Assembly: GCA_016782885.1 (NCBI GenBank)
Contig: JADHXQ010000002.1
Location: 32,970 to 96,969 of the forward strand
Reading direction: 5' to 3'
Length of the DNA: 64,000 nucleotides
Source: Phycisphaerae bacterium
GTDB lineage: Bacteria > Planctomycetota > Phycisphaerae > SM23-33
The notes under the pieces are model-generated. The model saw only the letters and a program-made list of their open reading frames with translations, was not told where the DNA came from and searched no databases. The position numbers were made by a program, and so were the translations under genes. Of the stretch, positions 36,171 through 44,669 are shown piece by piece; the first letter of the stretch is position 1, and each line of letters opens with the position of its first letter.

Positions 36171-36707
36171 TCTTATGATCCTTCTGTCAACGAACGAAAC
36201 CAAAACCACCGAGTCCACCAGTCCGACGAACCTGCTCCACCGCCCACATGGCGGTAGAAACCTTTTGGCTTACATTATCGGCATTTGCCGCTCCGTGGTG
36301 GCAGTGAATTCTGCAACAGGCAGTCTTGTCGTCTTTCAGGTCCATCATGGTTCCTGCCCTTTCAAGTTCATCGGAATCTCGCCGGCAAGGTTCTTTCTGG
36401 TGGGCGATCGGCTGAATATCAAAACACGGATCAACATTGAACATTGTGGCTGAAAGCACATTCTGTGCCAGAACTAAAGTAAATGTACTAAGGTTTTTCT
36501 GTGGCAGGAGATATGGTGAAACAGGGGATGAGACTGCTGCGACAATAATGTAACATCGTGTATTTACCGATGACAATAGTGTCGTGTTATTGTGTCAGTC
36601 ATGGTTTGGCGCATGATGATTGGCGCTATGATGTTGTTCTATTTGGTAGTACAATTCTATTTTACCCTTTTCAGACAATTGGTCAAGTACATCAGGAAGC
36701 AAAGCGA
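36171..36707. other. Long divergent intergenic region, glnN to PPDK-like gene
   Basis: 537 bp with no convincing gene. A GATAAT box is seen on the minus strand (36279-36274) toward glnN, and TATGAT/TACAAT boxes toward the plus-strand gene near 36628 and 36650, all without good -35 partners. A sigma54-like GG/GC pair near 36299 has the wrong spacing (11 instead of 10). Confidence 0.4.
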
Positions 36708-39332
36708 ATGGCTCAGACTGATTCCAAAGTGAGTACGGGATTGCCAGGCTTGGATAAGGTCCTCCGAGGTCTCCTTATCGGTGATAATGTTGTTTGGCAA
36801 GTCGATTCAATCGATGACTTCATGGCTTTTGTCAGACCCTACTACCAGAGCGCCGTGAAGTCCGGGCGGCGAGTTATCTACTTCCGATTCGCCAAGCACG
36901 CTCCGCTCGTAGGCGAAGGCGAGGGGGTCGAGATTCACCAGTTGTCCCCGGAAGACGGCTTCGAGCAGTTTATTACTGGGATCCACCGCGTCATTAAGGA
37001 CGTCGGAAAGGGGGGGCATTACCTGTTTGACTGCCTGTCCGAACTGGCCGTCGACTGGTACAGCGATCAGATGCTGGGCAATTTCTTCATGCTCACGTGC
37101 CCGTATCTATATGATATGGAGACGATCGCGTACTTCCCGCTGCTGCGGAACTATCACTCGTTCTACGCCATTTTGCCGATCTCGGAAACCACGCAGATAC
37201 TTCTCGACGTCGTCCGTCACGAAGGGCGGTTGTATCTGCATCCGATGAAAGTGCAGCAGCGGTACTCCTCGACCATGCACATGCTCCACGCGTGGCGGGG
37301 CGACGACTTTCAACCGGTCACCAGCAGCGCGACGATATCGAAGATTCGCCGCTCGGGTCCCTGGCGGGGATTGGACTCATCGGATCGGCGCATGGACGTT
37401 TGGAATCGCGCGTTCATGGAGGCCGAGGGAACCTTGGCGGCCGTACAGAGAGGGGAGATGCGACCGGAGAAAATCGACGAGTGTTGTCGGCGCTTGCTGA
37501 GAATGGCTATCTCGCGTGACGACCGCATGCTGAGACTGGCCGAGAAGTACTTTACGCTTTCGGATGTACTGGACATCGGGCGAAGGATAGTGGGCACGGG
37601 GCTGATTGGCGGGAAGTCAGTTGGCATGTTGCTGGCCAGGGCGATCCTGGAGCAGATGCGTCCGCGGTGGGCCGATGTGCTCGAACCGCACGATTCCTTC
37701 TTCATCGGATCCGATGTTTTTTATACATTCCTGGTCACCAACGGTCTGTGGCGAGCCCGTCAACACCAGCTAAATGCCGAGAACTTCATGGCCGAAGCCG
37801 ATGCCGCCCGGCGCGGAATTCTGGTCGGGGCGTTTCCAGAACACATCGAAACACAGTTCGCCGGAATGCTGGACTATTTCGGGCAGTCGCCGATCATCGT
37901 TCGTTCCAGCAGCCTCCTGGAAGATAACTTTGGTAACGCCTTTGCCGGGAAATACGAGAGTGTTTTCTGCGTCAACCAGGGCCCGCGGCACAAGCGCCTG
38001 GAGGATTTCCTTGCGGCCGTTCGGACGATCTACGCCAGCACAATGAGCCAAGGCGCGCTTTCCTATCGCGCCCGTCGGGGCATGCTGGACCGCGACGAAC
38101 AGATGGCTTTGCTGGTCCAGAGGGTTTCGGGGGCGGCGTATGGAGACGTGTTTTATCCGCAGGTGGCGGGCGTGGGGCTCTCGTTCAATCCGTACGTCTG
38201 GAGCCGCGACATCGATCCGGAAGCGGGTGTGCTGAGACTGGTTTTCGCCCTGGGCACGCGCGCAGTGGACCGTCACGACGACGACTACACCAGGGTCGTC
38301 GCGCTCAATGCGCCCGAGCGGAGGCCCGAGGCGAATTTCGAGGAGGCCCGGCAGAACACACAAAAACGCGTCGAAGTGTTGAATCTGGAGGCGAACCAAC
38401 TGCAGGCCGAGTATTTCAGCGAAGTGGCCGCACGGAGCGAAGGTCTACCGCTGGAACTGTTTGCCTCGCGCGACGAGGAACTCATCAGGCGGTCGAAAGA
38501 CGCCGGGACGCCGCAGCCCTTCGCGCACGTCTTGACGTTCAAGAAACTGCTGAACGAGACGGAGTTTGTGGGCAACATGCGGGAGATGCTCCAGGTGCTC
38601 CAGGGCGCCTACGACTATCCCGTGGACACCGAGTTTACCGCCAACTTTCTGCCCGACGGGCAACATACCATTAACCTCCTGCAGTGCCGCCCATTCCAGT
38701 GCCAGGGCGGCGGCACGGTCCCGGATCTACCCGAGAACATCGACCGGGCCGATGTGATAGCCTCCGCCGCCGGCGCCGTCATAGGCCACGGAAGGGCTAT
38801 CAAACTGGACCGCTTGATCTACGTCGTGCCGGCTGTTTACAGTGAGTTGTCCGTCAGCGATCGCTACCAGGCAGCTCGCCTGATCGGCAAACTGGTGCAT
38901 GCCGAAGAGGTCCGCAAGCCCGAAAACGTCATGCTGCTGGGACCGGGACGCTGGGGGACCACCACGCCGTGGCTGGGCGTGCCAATCAACTTCGCCGACA
39001 TCAGCGGCGTCTCGGTTTTGTGCGAGATCGTAGCCATGCGTGAAGGGCTCGTCCCCGACGTGTCGCTTGGTACGCACCTTTTCGGCGAAATGGTCGAGAT
39101 GGATATGCTCTACGTGGCCCTGTTTCCGGAGAAGGATGGTAACTCGCTGAACGGCGACTTCTTCTCCACCGCGCGCAATCGCCTGACCGATCTGGTATCC
39201 GATGCCGGCAAATGGGTTGAGGGCGTGCGGGTTATCGATGCCGCGGATATCGGCGGCGGCGTCACCATAAAACTCAACGCCAACACCCTGGACCAGAAAG
39301 TCGTCTGCTACATTGACCGGCGCGAGGCCTGA
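36708..39332 (+). CDS. Degenerate KaiC-like domain fused to a PPDK/PEP-synthase N-terminal domain
   Basis: Protein of 874 residues. The first 200 look like a KaiC/RecA fold (STGLPGLDKVLRGLLIGDNVVW, then VIYFRFA) but the P-loop lysine is missing (GDNVVWQVDS). From about 295 it is a pyruvate-phosphate-dikinase ATP-binding domain: GLIGGKSVGM (K304), IIVRSSSLLEDNFGNAFAGKYESV (R399), and INLLQCRPFQ near 660. It has no PEP-utilising His domain, so full PPDK or PpsA activity is unlikely. A unique 200-residue C-terminal region ends LNANTLDQKVV. Start ATG 36708 with AGGAAG is preferred to an upstream frame start. Function is unknown; an ATP- or phosphate-transfer regulator is a guess. Confidence 0.82.
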   Translation: MAQTDSKVSTGLPGLDKVLRGLLIGDNVVWQVDSIDDFMAFVRPYYQSAVKSGRRVIYFRFAKHAPLVGEGEGVEIHQLSPEDGFEQFITGIHRVIKDVGKGGHYLFDCLSELAVDWYSDQMLGNFFMLTCPYLYDMETIAYFPLLRNYHSFYAILPISETTQILLDVVRHEGRLYLHPMKVQQRYSSTMHMLHAWRGDDFQPVTSSATISKIRRSGPWRGLDSSDRRMDVWNRAFMEAEGTLAAVQRGEMRPEKIDECCRRLLRMAISRDDRMLRLAEKYFTLSDVLDIGRRIVGTGLIGGKSVGMLLARAILEQMRPRWADVLEPHDSFFIGSDVFYTFLVTNGLWRARQHQLNAENFMAEADAARRGILVGAFPEHIETQFAGMLDYFGQSPIIVRSSSLLEDNFGNAFAGKYESVFCVNQGPRHKRLEDFLAAVRTIYASTMSQGALSYRARRGMLDRDEQMALLVQRVSGAAYGDVFYPQVAGVGLSFNPYVWSRDIDPEAGVLRLVFALGTRAVDRHDDDYTRVVALNAPERRPEANFEEARQNTQKRVEVLNLEANQLQAEYFSEVAARSEGLPLELFASRDEELIRRSKDAGTPQPFAHVLTFKKLLNETEFVGNMREMLQVLQGAYDYPVDTEFTANFLPDGQHTINLLQCRPFQCQGGGTVPDLPENIDRADVIASAAGAVIGHGRAIKLDRLIYVVPAVYSELSVSDRYQAARLIGKLVHAEEVRKPENVMLLGPGRWGTTTPWLGVPINFADISGVSVLCEIVAMREGLVPDVSLGTHLFGEMVEMDMLYVALFPEKDGNSLNGDFFSTARNRLTDLVSDAGKWVEGVRVIDAADIGGGVTIKLNANTLDQKVVCYIDRREA

Positions 39333-39984
39333 GAGTTCCGCGGGCGATGGTTGTCACATTTGGTTCACAGGCTCGGTGCCGCCGGCCTCGGTCAGTTCAC
39401 TCGTGTTTCGTAGCGAAATACTACGCGGAGCAGCACCGAATCAGGAAGAGTAGTACTGAAGCGGGCCAAGACTGTGAACCCGCCGCCAAGATCGACAAAT
39501 TACCATGTTTTACATCCGCCATGCCGTAAAGCCTGTGCCGGAAGCCACTTATGGCGATATGACTCGTCTCGGGGTTTCCTCAAAAAATCATTTGACGCCG
39601 TCGGATATGTCACAGGCAGTTAAGTTGTTAGCTATCAGCTATTAGCTGCCAGCCGTTAGCGGAAAGCCGAGAGCTGATAGCTGAAAGCTGAGAGCCGCCG
39701 GTCGTCTTGCTGTCAGCTATTAGCTACTTGCCCTGAGCCCCGCCGAAGGGTCAGCCGTCCCACCCAAACCTGTACTCCCTGTTCTGCGAAGCAGCGCTCT
39801 GCTGCGCAGGACGAGTCGTAGCGAATCGCGGCTTTGCGGCCTGTCCTTCGTAGCCCGCGGGGCGAAGTAGGGAGTAGTATCCCAAATCAAAAGTTGCCAA
39901 CTACCCCCTTTTCCTTGCCCCGACACCCGCTTACCCGTAAAATCTGGCCTCACAAACAAACTTCACTGAGTAACGGGACTTGCC
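39333..39984. other. Non-coding junction at the left end of a decayed island
   Basis: 652 bp with no credible gene. It contains the AGCT-rich repeat block (39627-39727) and a low-complexity hairpin (GCGAAGCAGCGCTCTGCTGCGC near 39787-39808, split as GCAGCGC/GCTGCGC). It separates the PPDK-like gene from restriction-modification remnants. Confidence 0.6.
39627..39727. repeat. AGCT-rich repeat cluster
   Basis: Eight AGCT cores in 101 bp, in both orientations, built on units such as TAGCTATCAGCTATTAGCTG and GAGCTGATAGCTGAAAGCTG. A second, shorter copy occurs at 50383-50408. Not a CRISPR: there are no regular spacers. Confidence 0.7.
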
Positions 39985-40389
39985 ATGCCGGGGACACCTG
40001 AACAACAGGCTCGCCAGATAATCGACCGCCAGCTTGACCAGTGCGGCTGGATCGTCCAGGACCGCGACGAAATGAACATCTACGCCGCCCCTGGCGTCGC
40101 CATCCGGGAGTTCCCGCTGACTACCGGCAGCGTCGATTACATGCTCTATGCCGACGGTAAAGCCATCGGCGTAGTCGAGGCCAAGCCCGCCGGCCACACG
40201 CTCACCGGCGTGGAAGTTCAGTCGGACACCCGCCTCCGCCAAGCGATATTGAAGCGAGCCTTTGAGGGCAAACTGGTTCCTCAAGACCCCAACGACGAAC
40301 CGGCCAGCGTCCTGCTGGAACGGATTGAGGCCGAGCGGAAAACTCGGCAGCCATCGCACAAACCGCGTAGAAAAGGGAGAAAATCGTGA
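39985..40389 (+). pseudogene. In-frame chimera of HsdR N-terminus and HsdS C-terminus
   Basis: 134-residue open frame. Residues 1-80 match the nuclease start of type I restriction subunit HsdR: EQQARQIIDRQLDQCGW, GVAIREFPL, then D51 and E65-x-K67 of a PD-(D/E)XK site, and GHTLTGVE. From about residue 84 the sequence is the C-terminal tail of a specificity subunit HsdS (LRQAILKRAFEGKLVPQDPN, then DEPASVLLERI), ending with a basic tail. The middle of both genes and hsdM are missing. I interpret it as the scar of a large internal deletion that happened to stay in frame. It overlaps the next gene by 4 bp (GTGA). Whether it is expressed is unknown. Confidence 0.8.
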
Positions 40390-41189
40390 CCCAAGAGAAC
40401 ACATGCTATCTTTGTGGTGCAGAGTGCGAAGTTGGCCTCATGGGTAACCACAGGATTACGTCTTATCGATGTGCGTATTGTGGAGTATACGGCATCCATA
40501 GACACGCGGCCATTAATCACGAGAGGGACGAGACGGCGAAGTGGAAAGCCGCTTGCGTGCTCGCGGAGCGCCGCCTACAGAAATTGGACAATTTCATAAT
40601 TCTCCCCGAATCCGTAGGGGAGGTTTTAGGCCGTCCAACAACCACGATAGAATCTCTGTTGGCCTCGTACCCAAAGACGCCCTTGGAACTTCTCGACCGA
40701 TCACTTCTCAACCTGAGCCGAATGGTCAAGCATCCTGGCAACATTATTCATATACCAGAAGACCATCCGACCGTGCTGTTCTCGCAAACAACGGAAGAAC
40801 TGGTCTATGTGATAGACCAGTTCCAGAAGCTTGGCTACATTGACCATGACAGAAATGTTATAGTTAATTTCACCTCGGAACCCGCCAATGTGGATCGAAG
40901 CCCTATGTATCTTATTAATAATGGCTTCTATATCCAAGCGGAAGGCTTGCGACGAATAGATGAGCTTACTCGAACCTCGGCGGGCGGTAAGCCTCAGGCC
41001 TTCGTCGCCATGTGGTTCGACAAATCGATGGATGATATCTACGACAACGGCATCGAGCCCGCCATTGGCACGGATTGCGGTGTCAAGTGTGTGAGAATGG
41101 ACAATATCGAACATAACAACAAGATATGCGACGAGATTATCGCCGAGATTCGCAAGAGCAGTTTTGTTGCGAGAGCAGCTTGCCAATAG
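40386..41189 (+). CDS. Zinc-ribbon plus nucleotide-hydrolase-like effector domain, C-terminally truncated
   Basis: 267 residues with GTG start overlapping the previous frame. The N-terminus has paired cysteines C7-x2-C10 and C29-x2-C32, a probable zinc ribbon. The middle is helical and unknown. From about 200 it has AFVAMWFDKSMDDIYDNGI and DEIIAEIRKSSFV, as in TIR-like/nucleoside-deoxyribosyltransferase-like effector domains found in defence loci. Such domains continue for a further 50-60 residues with a GGVYFEAGFA-type block; here the frame ends ARAACQ, so it is probably truncated. Codon use is more AT-rich than neighbours, which suggests transfer. Confidence 0.55.
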   Translation: MTQENTCYLCGAECEVGLMGNHRITSYRCAYCGVYGIHRHAAINHERDETAKWKAACVLAERRLQKLDNFIILPESVGEVLGRPTTTIESLLASYPKTPLELLDRSLLNLSRMVKHPGNIIHIPEDHPTVLFSQTTEELVYVIDQFQKLGYIDHDRNVIVNFTSEPANVDRSPMYLINNGFYIQAEGLRRIDELTRTSAGGKPQAFVAMWFDKSMDDIYDNGIEPAIGTDCGVKCVRMDNIEHNNKICDEIIAEIRKSSFVARAACQ

Positions 41190-41246
41190 AATAAAAGCCA
41201 CTATCCCCGGGATAATTCAATGACAGCCGTGCGACAGACGCCCGTT

Positions 41247-41278
41247 CGTAGACGCGACGTTGCGACGCCGCGTCTACG
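41247..41278. repeat. Perfect inverted repeat
   Basis: CGTAGACGCG and CGCGTCTACG (10 bp) around a 12-nt loop, between the truncated effector gene and the ATPase gene. No T-run follows, so it may be a scar or mobile hairpin and not a terminator. Confidence 0.5.
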
Positions 41279-41458
41279 ATTACGGTCGGCGCCAGCGAGA
41301 ACGTCGTGGTTTTCGCAGCAGCCATGATAAGATACCCGGTTAATTGCCTGACATAAGCGTTGTTCTGACAGAGGGATGGGGCTGTCGGAAAAACATGAGG
41401 CGCATGAGGCGAATATTTTGCTTTGTTCCGCAAGGCAAGATCAGGAGAATAGTTAGAG

Positions 41459-42874
41459 ATGGAAGCCCAAGACCTCGACAGCCTGCTGGCGCCGTACAAT
41501 CCCTGGTGGACTGAGAATACCGGTTGGGAGACCTCGCTCGATCTTCCGGAGTACGAACGTCCCGTCGTGAGGAAAGTCCTGGCGGACCTCGATGAATTGC
41601 GGCAGGTTGTTTCGATCACTGGACCCCGACGGGTCGGCAAGAGTACGGCGGTCCGGCACGTCATCAGCCGGCTGATCAAAGACGAGGGGGTCGAACCTCG
41701 AAGGCTGTTGTACTTTTCCTTCGACGATCCGCAGGTCGCCAGCTCGCAGCAGGTCCAGCGGGTGATCTTCGATTTGCTTGTCGAACGCATGCGCAATCAG
41801 AGCAGTGCGGGATATCTGTTCCTCGACGAGGTTCAGCGCCTGCCGCGTTGGGAGTTGTTCGTCAAGAAGCACTATGATCTGAATGCGCCTGTCCGTTTCG
41901 TGGTGTCCGGCTCGGCGTCGTCGCCGATCTTCCGCAGCAGCCAGGAAAGCCTGCTGGGGCGCATCAAGGACCGCCACCTGCTGCCGTTCAGCTTTCGTGA
42001 ATTCTGCCAGTACCGTCTTCGACACTCTCCGGAATTCGCGGAAATCCTCGCTGCAAACAGAACGTTGAAACCGGCCCTGCTCAATAGCGACGGCCGGGGC
42101 GCATCGCAATGCGTAAGCAAACTCAATAAGTTATTGGAACCGTTTCGGACGGAGATCGGCCGGGCCGTGTGCGATTACTGCAACGACGGAGGGTTTCCGG
42201 AAGTCTGGTCGCTGCCGGACCCTGTCAGAAAGATAGAGTATCTCATGGAGCAGCAGATTCGAAAAGTGCTCTACGAAGACCTGATGATGCTCACGCAATA
42301 CCGAAAGCCGGAGAACGTGCTTCGGTTCTTCGTGTACCTGCTGGCGCATCCGGGAATGGAAATCAACACGACCAAAATCGCCCAGGAAGCCGGGGTCGCA
42401 CGGACTGTCGTGGAGGAGAATTTCCCCCGACTGGAAATGACGGACCTGATAATGAGAGTGCCGAAATTTTCGCACAAGCCGCTACGGGTCAGGCAAGGAA
42501 ACGTCAAGGTCTATCCCGTAGACACCGCCCTCCGGAATGCGGTGATGAAAAGCTGGCGACCGATTCAACCGCCTATCGGCGTTCATGCCGAGAACCTCGT
42601 TGCCCGGGAACTATCGACCTGGCTGGAGAAGATCGAGATGACGTTCTTCCGGCAGAAGGACAGAGAGGTGGACTTTGTTCTGACACACGGAGGACAGAAA
42701 TATCTGCCCTTTGAAGTGAAATCAGGAAGCCGAACCGATGAGATTGCCGGGCTGAAGATGTTCATGAAGAAATACAATCTTCCTTTCGGCGTCGTAATCA
42801 CTTGCGATATGCAGACGAAGTTTGAAGACAATGTGCTGTACCTGCCGCTCAGGTACTTCCTCCTGGCGTGCTGA
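41459..42874 (+). CDS. AAA_14 / DUF4143 ATPase
   Basis: P-loop ATPase of 471 residues. The Walker A motif is GPRRVGKST (55-63), Walker B is YLFLDEVQ (119-126), and VVSGSASS is the sensor 1 region. A middle helical and winged-helix part (TTKIAQEAGVARTVVEENF) leads to the C-terminal DUF4143 domain with DRAREVDFVL-like EVDFVLTHGG and PFEVKSG, a nuclease-like core. Such genes are common, variable and often horizontally acquired; a toxin or DNA-related role has been proposed but is not established. AGGAGA precedes ATG 41459. It sits between RM remnants and tRNA-Ser. Confidence 0.88.
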   Translation: MEAQDLDSLLAPYNPWWTENTGWETSLDLPEYERPVVRKVLADLDELRQVVSITGPRRVGKSTAVRHVISRLIKDEGVEPRRLLYFSFDDPQVASSQQVQRVIFDLLVERMRNQSSAGYLFLDEVQRLPRWELFVKKHYDLNAPVRFVVSGSASSPIFRSSQESLLGRIKDRHLLPFSFREFCQYRLRHSPEFAEILAANRTLKPALLNSDGRGASQCVSKLNKLLEPFRTEIGRAVCDYCNDGGFPEVWSLPDPVRKIEYLMEQQIRKVLYEDLMMLTQYRKPENVLRFFVYLLAHPGMEINTTKIAQEAGVARTVVEENFPRLEMTDLIMRVPKFSHKPLRVRQGNVKVYPVDTALRNAVMKSWRPIQPPIGVHAENLVARELSTWLEKIEMTFFRQKDREVDFVLTHGGQKYLPFEVKSGSRTDEIAGLKMFMKKYNLPFGVVITCDMQTKFEDNVLYLPLRYFLLAC

Positions 42875-42958
42875 TATACGCGAACAGGACAACATATGAC
42901 AGACAGCCAACAAATAGTCAACAAGGCATGAAACTTCGCTCACGTCCTTCGGGATGAT

Positions 42959-42989
42959 GGGCTTTCTTACATGGTTTATAAGAAAGCCC
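42959..42989. terminator. Hairpin downstream of the ATPase gene
   Basis: Perfect 11-bp stem GGGCTTTCTTA / TAAGAAAGCCC with a 9-nt loop. On the minus strand it directly follows the first tRNA-flank copy, giving GGGGCTTTCTT after a GC stem, so it may also end transcription from tRNA-Ser. Confidence 0.45.
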
Positions 42990-43043
42990 CGGTAGTCTCA
43001 TATTGTGTGAGTTACCGGGGCGTTACGGAGAAGGCGGGATTCG
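42986..43043. repeat. Direct repeat copy 1 of tRNA-Ser 3' end and flank
   Basis: 58 bp identical to 43158-43215. It contains the stem GCCCCGGTA / TACCGGGGC and the last 17 nt of tRNA-Ser (43027-43043). Offset between copies is 172 bp. Confidence 0.85.
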
Positions 43044-43139
43044 CTCAGCTTCGCTTCACGGCGCCTTCGCTTTGCTTCGGCGTCGCTCCCGCGTGGTGTG
43101 GCCTTTGGCCCCACGCGTGTTCGAATCCCGCCTCGTAAC
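43022..43139. repeat. Long imperfect palindrome carrying tRNA T-arm sequence
   Basis: GTTACG and GGCGGGATTCG (43022-43043) are mirrored by CGAATCCCGCC and CGTAAC (43122-43139). Inside is a low-complexity CTTCG/GCTTCGG-rich stretch and a second hairpin with arms CGCGTG and CACGCG. Confidence 0.65.
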
Positions 43140-43157
43140 TTACTTGCGCATACGAAC

Positions 43158-43215
43158 GCCCCGGTAGTCTCATATTGTGTGAGTTACCGGGGCGTTACGG
43201 AGAAGGCGGGATTCG
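43158..43215. repeat. Direct repeat copy 2, overlapping tRNA-Ser
   Basis: 58 bp identical to copy 1 at 42986-43043. The last 17 bp are the 3' end of the intact tRNA-Ser gene; the rest is its downstream GC hairpin. Confidence 0.85.
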
Positions 43216-43284
43216 AACCCGCGGTACCCTTTCGGGCACACTGGTTTTCGAAACCAGCACGATAAGCCACTCTGTCACCTCTCC
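43199..43284 (-). tRNA. tRNA-Ser (anticodon CGA)
   Basis: 86-nt cloverleaf. Acceptor stem GGAGAGG / CTTCTCC with one G-T pair, anticodon stem CTGGT / ACCAG enclosing TTCGAAA, giving CGA and reading UCG. A variable arm typical of class II tRNAs is present (GTGTGCCCGAAAGGGTACC), and the T loop is GGTTCGAATCC. CCA is not encoded. Its 3' end is duplicated 172 bp downstream. Confidence 0.97.
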
Positions 43285-43331
43285 GGATTCCTGTGTTGCC
43301 TTGGGGGCTATGCAGGACTGGTCGGATGGGG

Positions 43332-43360
43332 ATTGTATGGTCGGGGTGGCGATTTTTCAA
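43332..43360 (-). promoter_or_regulatory. Promoter of tRNA-Ser
   Basis: Minus strand TTGAAA (43360-43355), 17-bp spacer, TACAAT (43337-43332), about 47 bp before the tRNA 5' end. Confidence 0.55.
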
Positions 43361-43426
43361 GAGGGAGTTGCGCATTCGCGGGCTTGTTTTCATAGAAGCG
43401 ATATACTGGTTTTTGTGAAAGTATTC

Positions 43427-43455
43427 TTGGAAAACTGGACATTTTGCGTTACAAA
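43427..43455 (+). promoter_or_regulatory. Possible promoter of the Tad pilus operon
   Basis: TTGGAA (43427-43432), 17-bp spacer, TACAAA (43450-43455), about 70 nt before the first CpaF gene. An alternative TATACT box is at 43402-43407 without a good -35. Confidence 0.35.
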
Positions 43456-43532
43456 TAGAATCCGGCTGCGTTAACAGGGATGATTGGAACGGATGGCCGG
43501 TGCGCTGTGCGCATCGCCGATGGGATCGGAAT

Positions 43533-44666
43533 ATGGATTCGCGAGGCAATTTATTCGAGGCGACGGTAGGGCACTTCCTGGCTCCGATTATGGAGTTCAT
43601 GGAGGATACGGAGATCGCTGAGATCATGATCAACGCTCACGACCAGATATACGTCGAGAAGCAGGGTAAATTGGTCCTGACCGAAGCGAAATTCCCCGAC
43701 AGCAATGCCTTCCTGGCCGCGGTCAATAACGTGTTGCAGTATACCGGTAAGCGGATGGACCCGATGCACCCGCTGATCGACTCCCGCCTGCCCGACGGAA
43801 GCCGGGTTCACGTCGTGCTCGCCCCGCTGTGCCGGACCGGAACCTGCATGACGATCCGAAAATTCGCAAAAAAAATGTTCGATGCCGAACACCTTATCAA
43901 ACTGGGCACCTGGACCGAAGAAGCCAAAGAGTACGTCGAACTGATGGTCCGGGCCGAGAAGAACATCCTGGTGGCCGGCGGTACCTCCAGCGGTAAGACG
44001 AGTCTTCTGAATGTCTTGAGCACTTTTGTGCCCAACCATCAGCGGATTGTGACAATCGAAGACTCCTCGGAACTCGAACTCCAGCAGGACCATGTGGTTA
44101 TCCTGGAAGCGCGCTCGCCGGACCGATGGGGACGGGGCGGGGTGAATATCAGCGAACTGTTTCGCTCGTCGCTGCGTCTCCGCCCGGACCGCGTGATCAT
44201 TGGCGAGGTCCGCGGCGGCGAGGCGATGGATATGATCCAGGCGATGACTTCCGGGCATGCGGGCAGTATGTCCACGCTGCACGCCAACACGGCATTGACC
44301 ACGCTTAACCGCTTGGAAACACTGGCGATGATGAACGCGATCGACCTGCCGCTGCACGCGTTGAGGTCCCAGATCGCATCGGCTATCGACATGATCGTGC
44401 TGGTCACCAGATTCAACGATGGCAGGAGGTGTCTGACCGAGATCGCTGAAGTGCTGCCGCTGGACGACACTGGGCATTATAAGGTGCATCCGATGTTTGA
44501 ATACCGGCTTGTCGGCGATCAAGGCAAGGAGGGCATTGGCAGGCTGCAGTGGACCGGTAGGAAATCGACTTTCTGCGATGAGCCTAAAATTCGCGTTCTT
44601 CGTGATTCATGGAACCTAACGAAAAAGATATTTGATGCCGATATAGAGGAAGGCTCCGATTCGTGA
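43533..44666 (+). CDS. Tad pilus assembly ATPase, CpaF/TadA family (copy 1)
   Basis: Secretion ATPase powering Flp pilin assembly, 377 residues. Walker A is GGTSSGKT (149-156), the Asp box IEDSSELEL follows, Walker B is in VIIGEVRGGE, and the His box is HAGSMSTLHANT. It has a short N-terminal domain and no FHA. Start ATG 43533 is chosen because the upstream in-frame start 43500 adds only an arginine-rich stretch. It heads the Tad cluster, with a second FHA-bearing CpaF 8 kb downstream. The two may serve different steps, such as extension and retraction, but this is a guess. Confidence 0.93.
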   Translation: MDSRGNLFEATVGHFLAPIMEFMEDTEIAEIMINAHDQIYVEKQGKLVLTEAKFPDSNAFLAAVNNVLQYTGKRMDPMHPLIDSRLPDGSRVHVVLAPLCRTGTCMTIRKFAKKMFDAEHLIKLGTWTEEAKEYVELMVRAEKNILVAGGTSSGKTSLLNVLSTFVPNHQRIVTIEDSSELELQQDHVVILEARSPDRWGRGGVNISELFRSSLRLRPDRVIIGEVRGGEAMDMIQAMTSGHAGSMSTLHANTALTTLNRLETLAMMNAIDLPLHALRSQIASAIDMIVLVTRFNDGRRCLTEIAEVLPLDDTGHYKVHPMFEYRLVGDQGKEGIGRLQWTGRKSTFCDEPKIRVLRDSWNLTKKIFDADIEEGSDS

Positions 44667-44669
44667 TAT

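Noticed and set aside
36299..36314. Sigma54-like -24/-12 site near glnN
   Set aside because: GG to GC spacing is 11 nt instead of 10 and it points away from glnN.
36187..36576. 129-residue minus-strand open frame between glnN and the PPDK-like gene
   Set aside because: No RBS, no recognisable motif and odd composition; more likely regulatory DNA.
39627..39727. CRISPR array
   Set aside because: Repeats are short, variable and without regular spacers; no cas genes.
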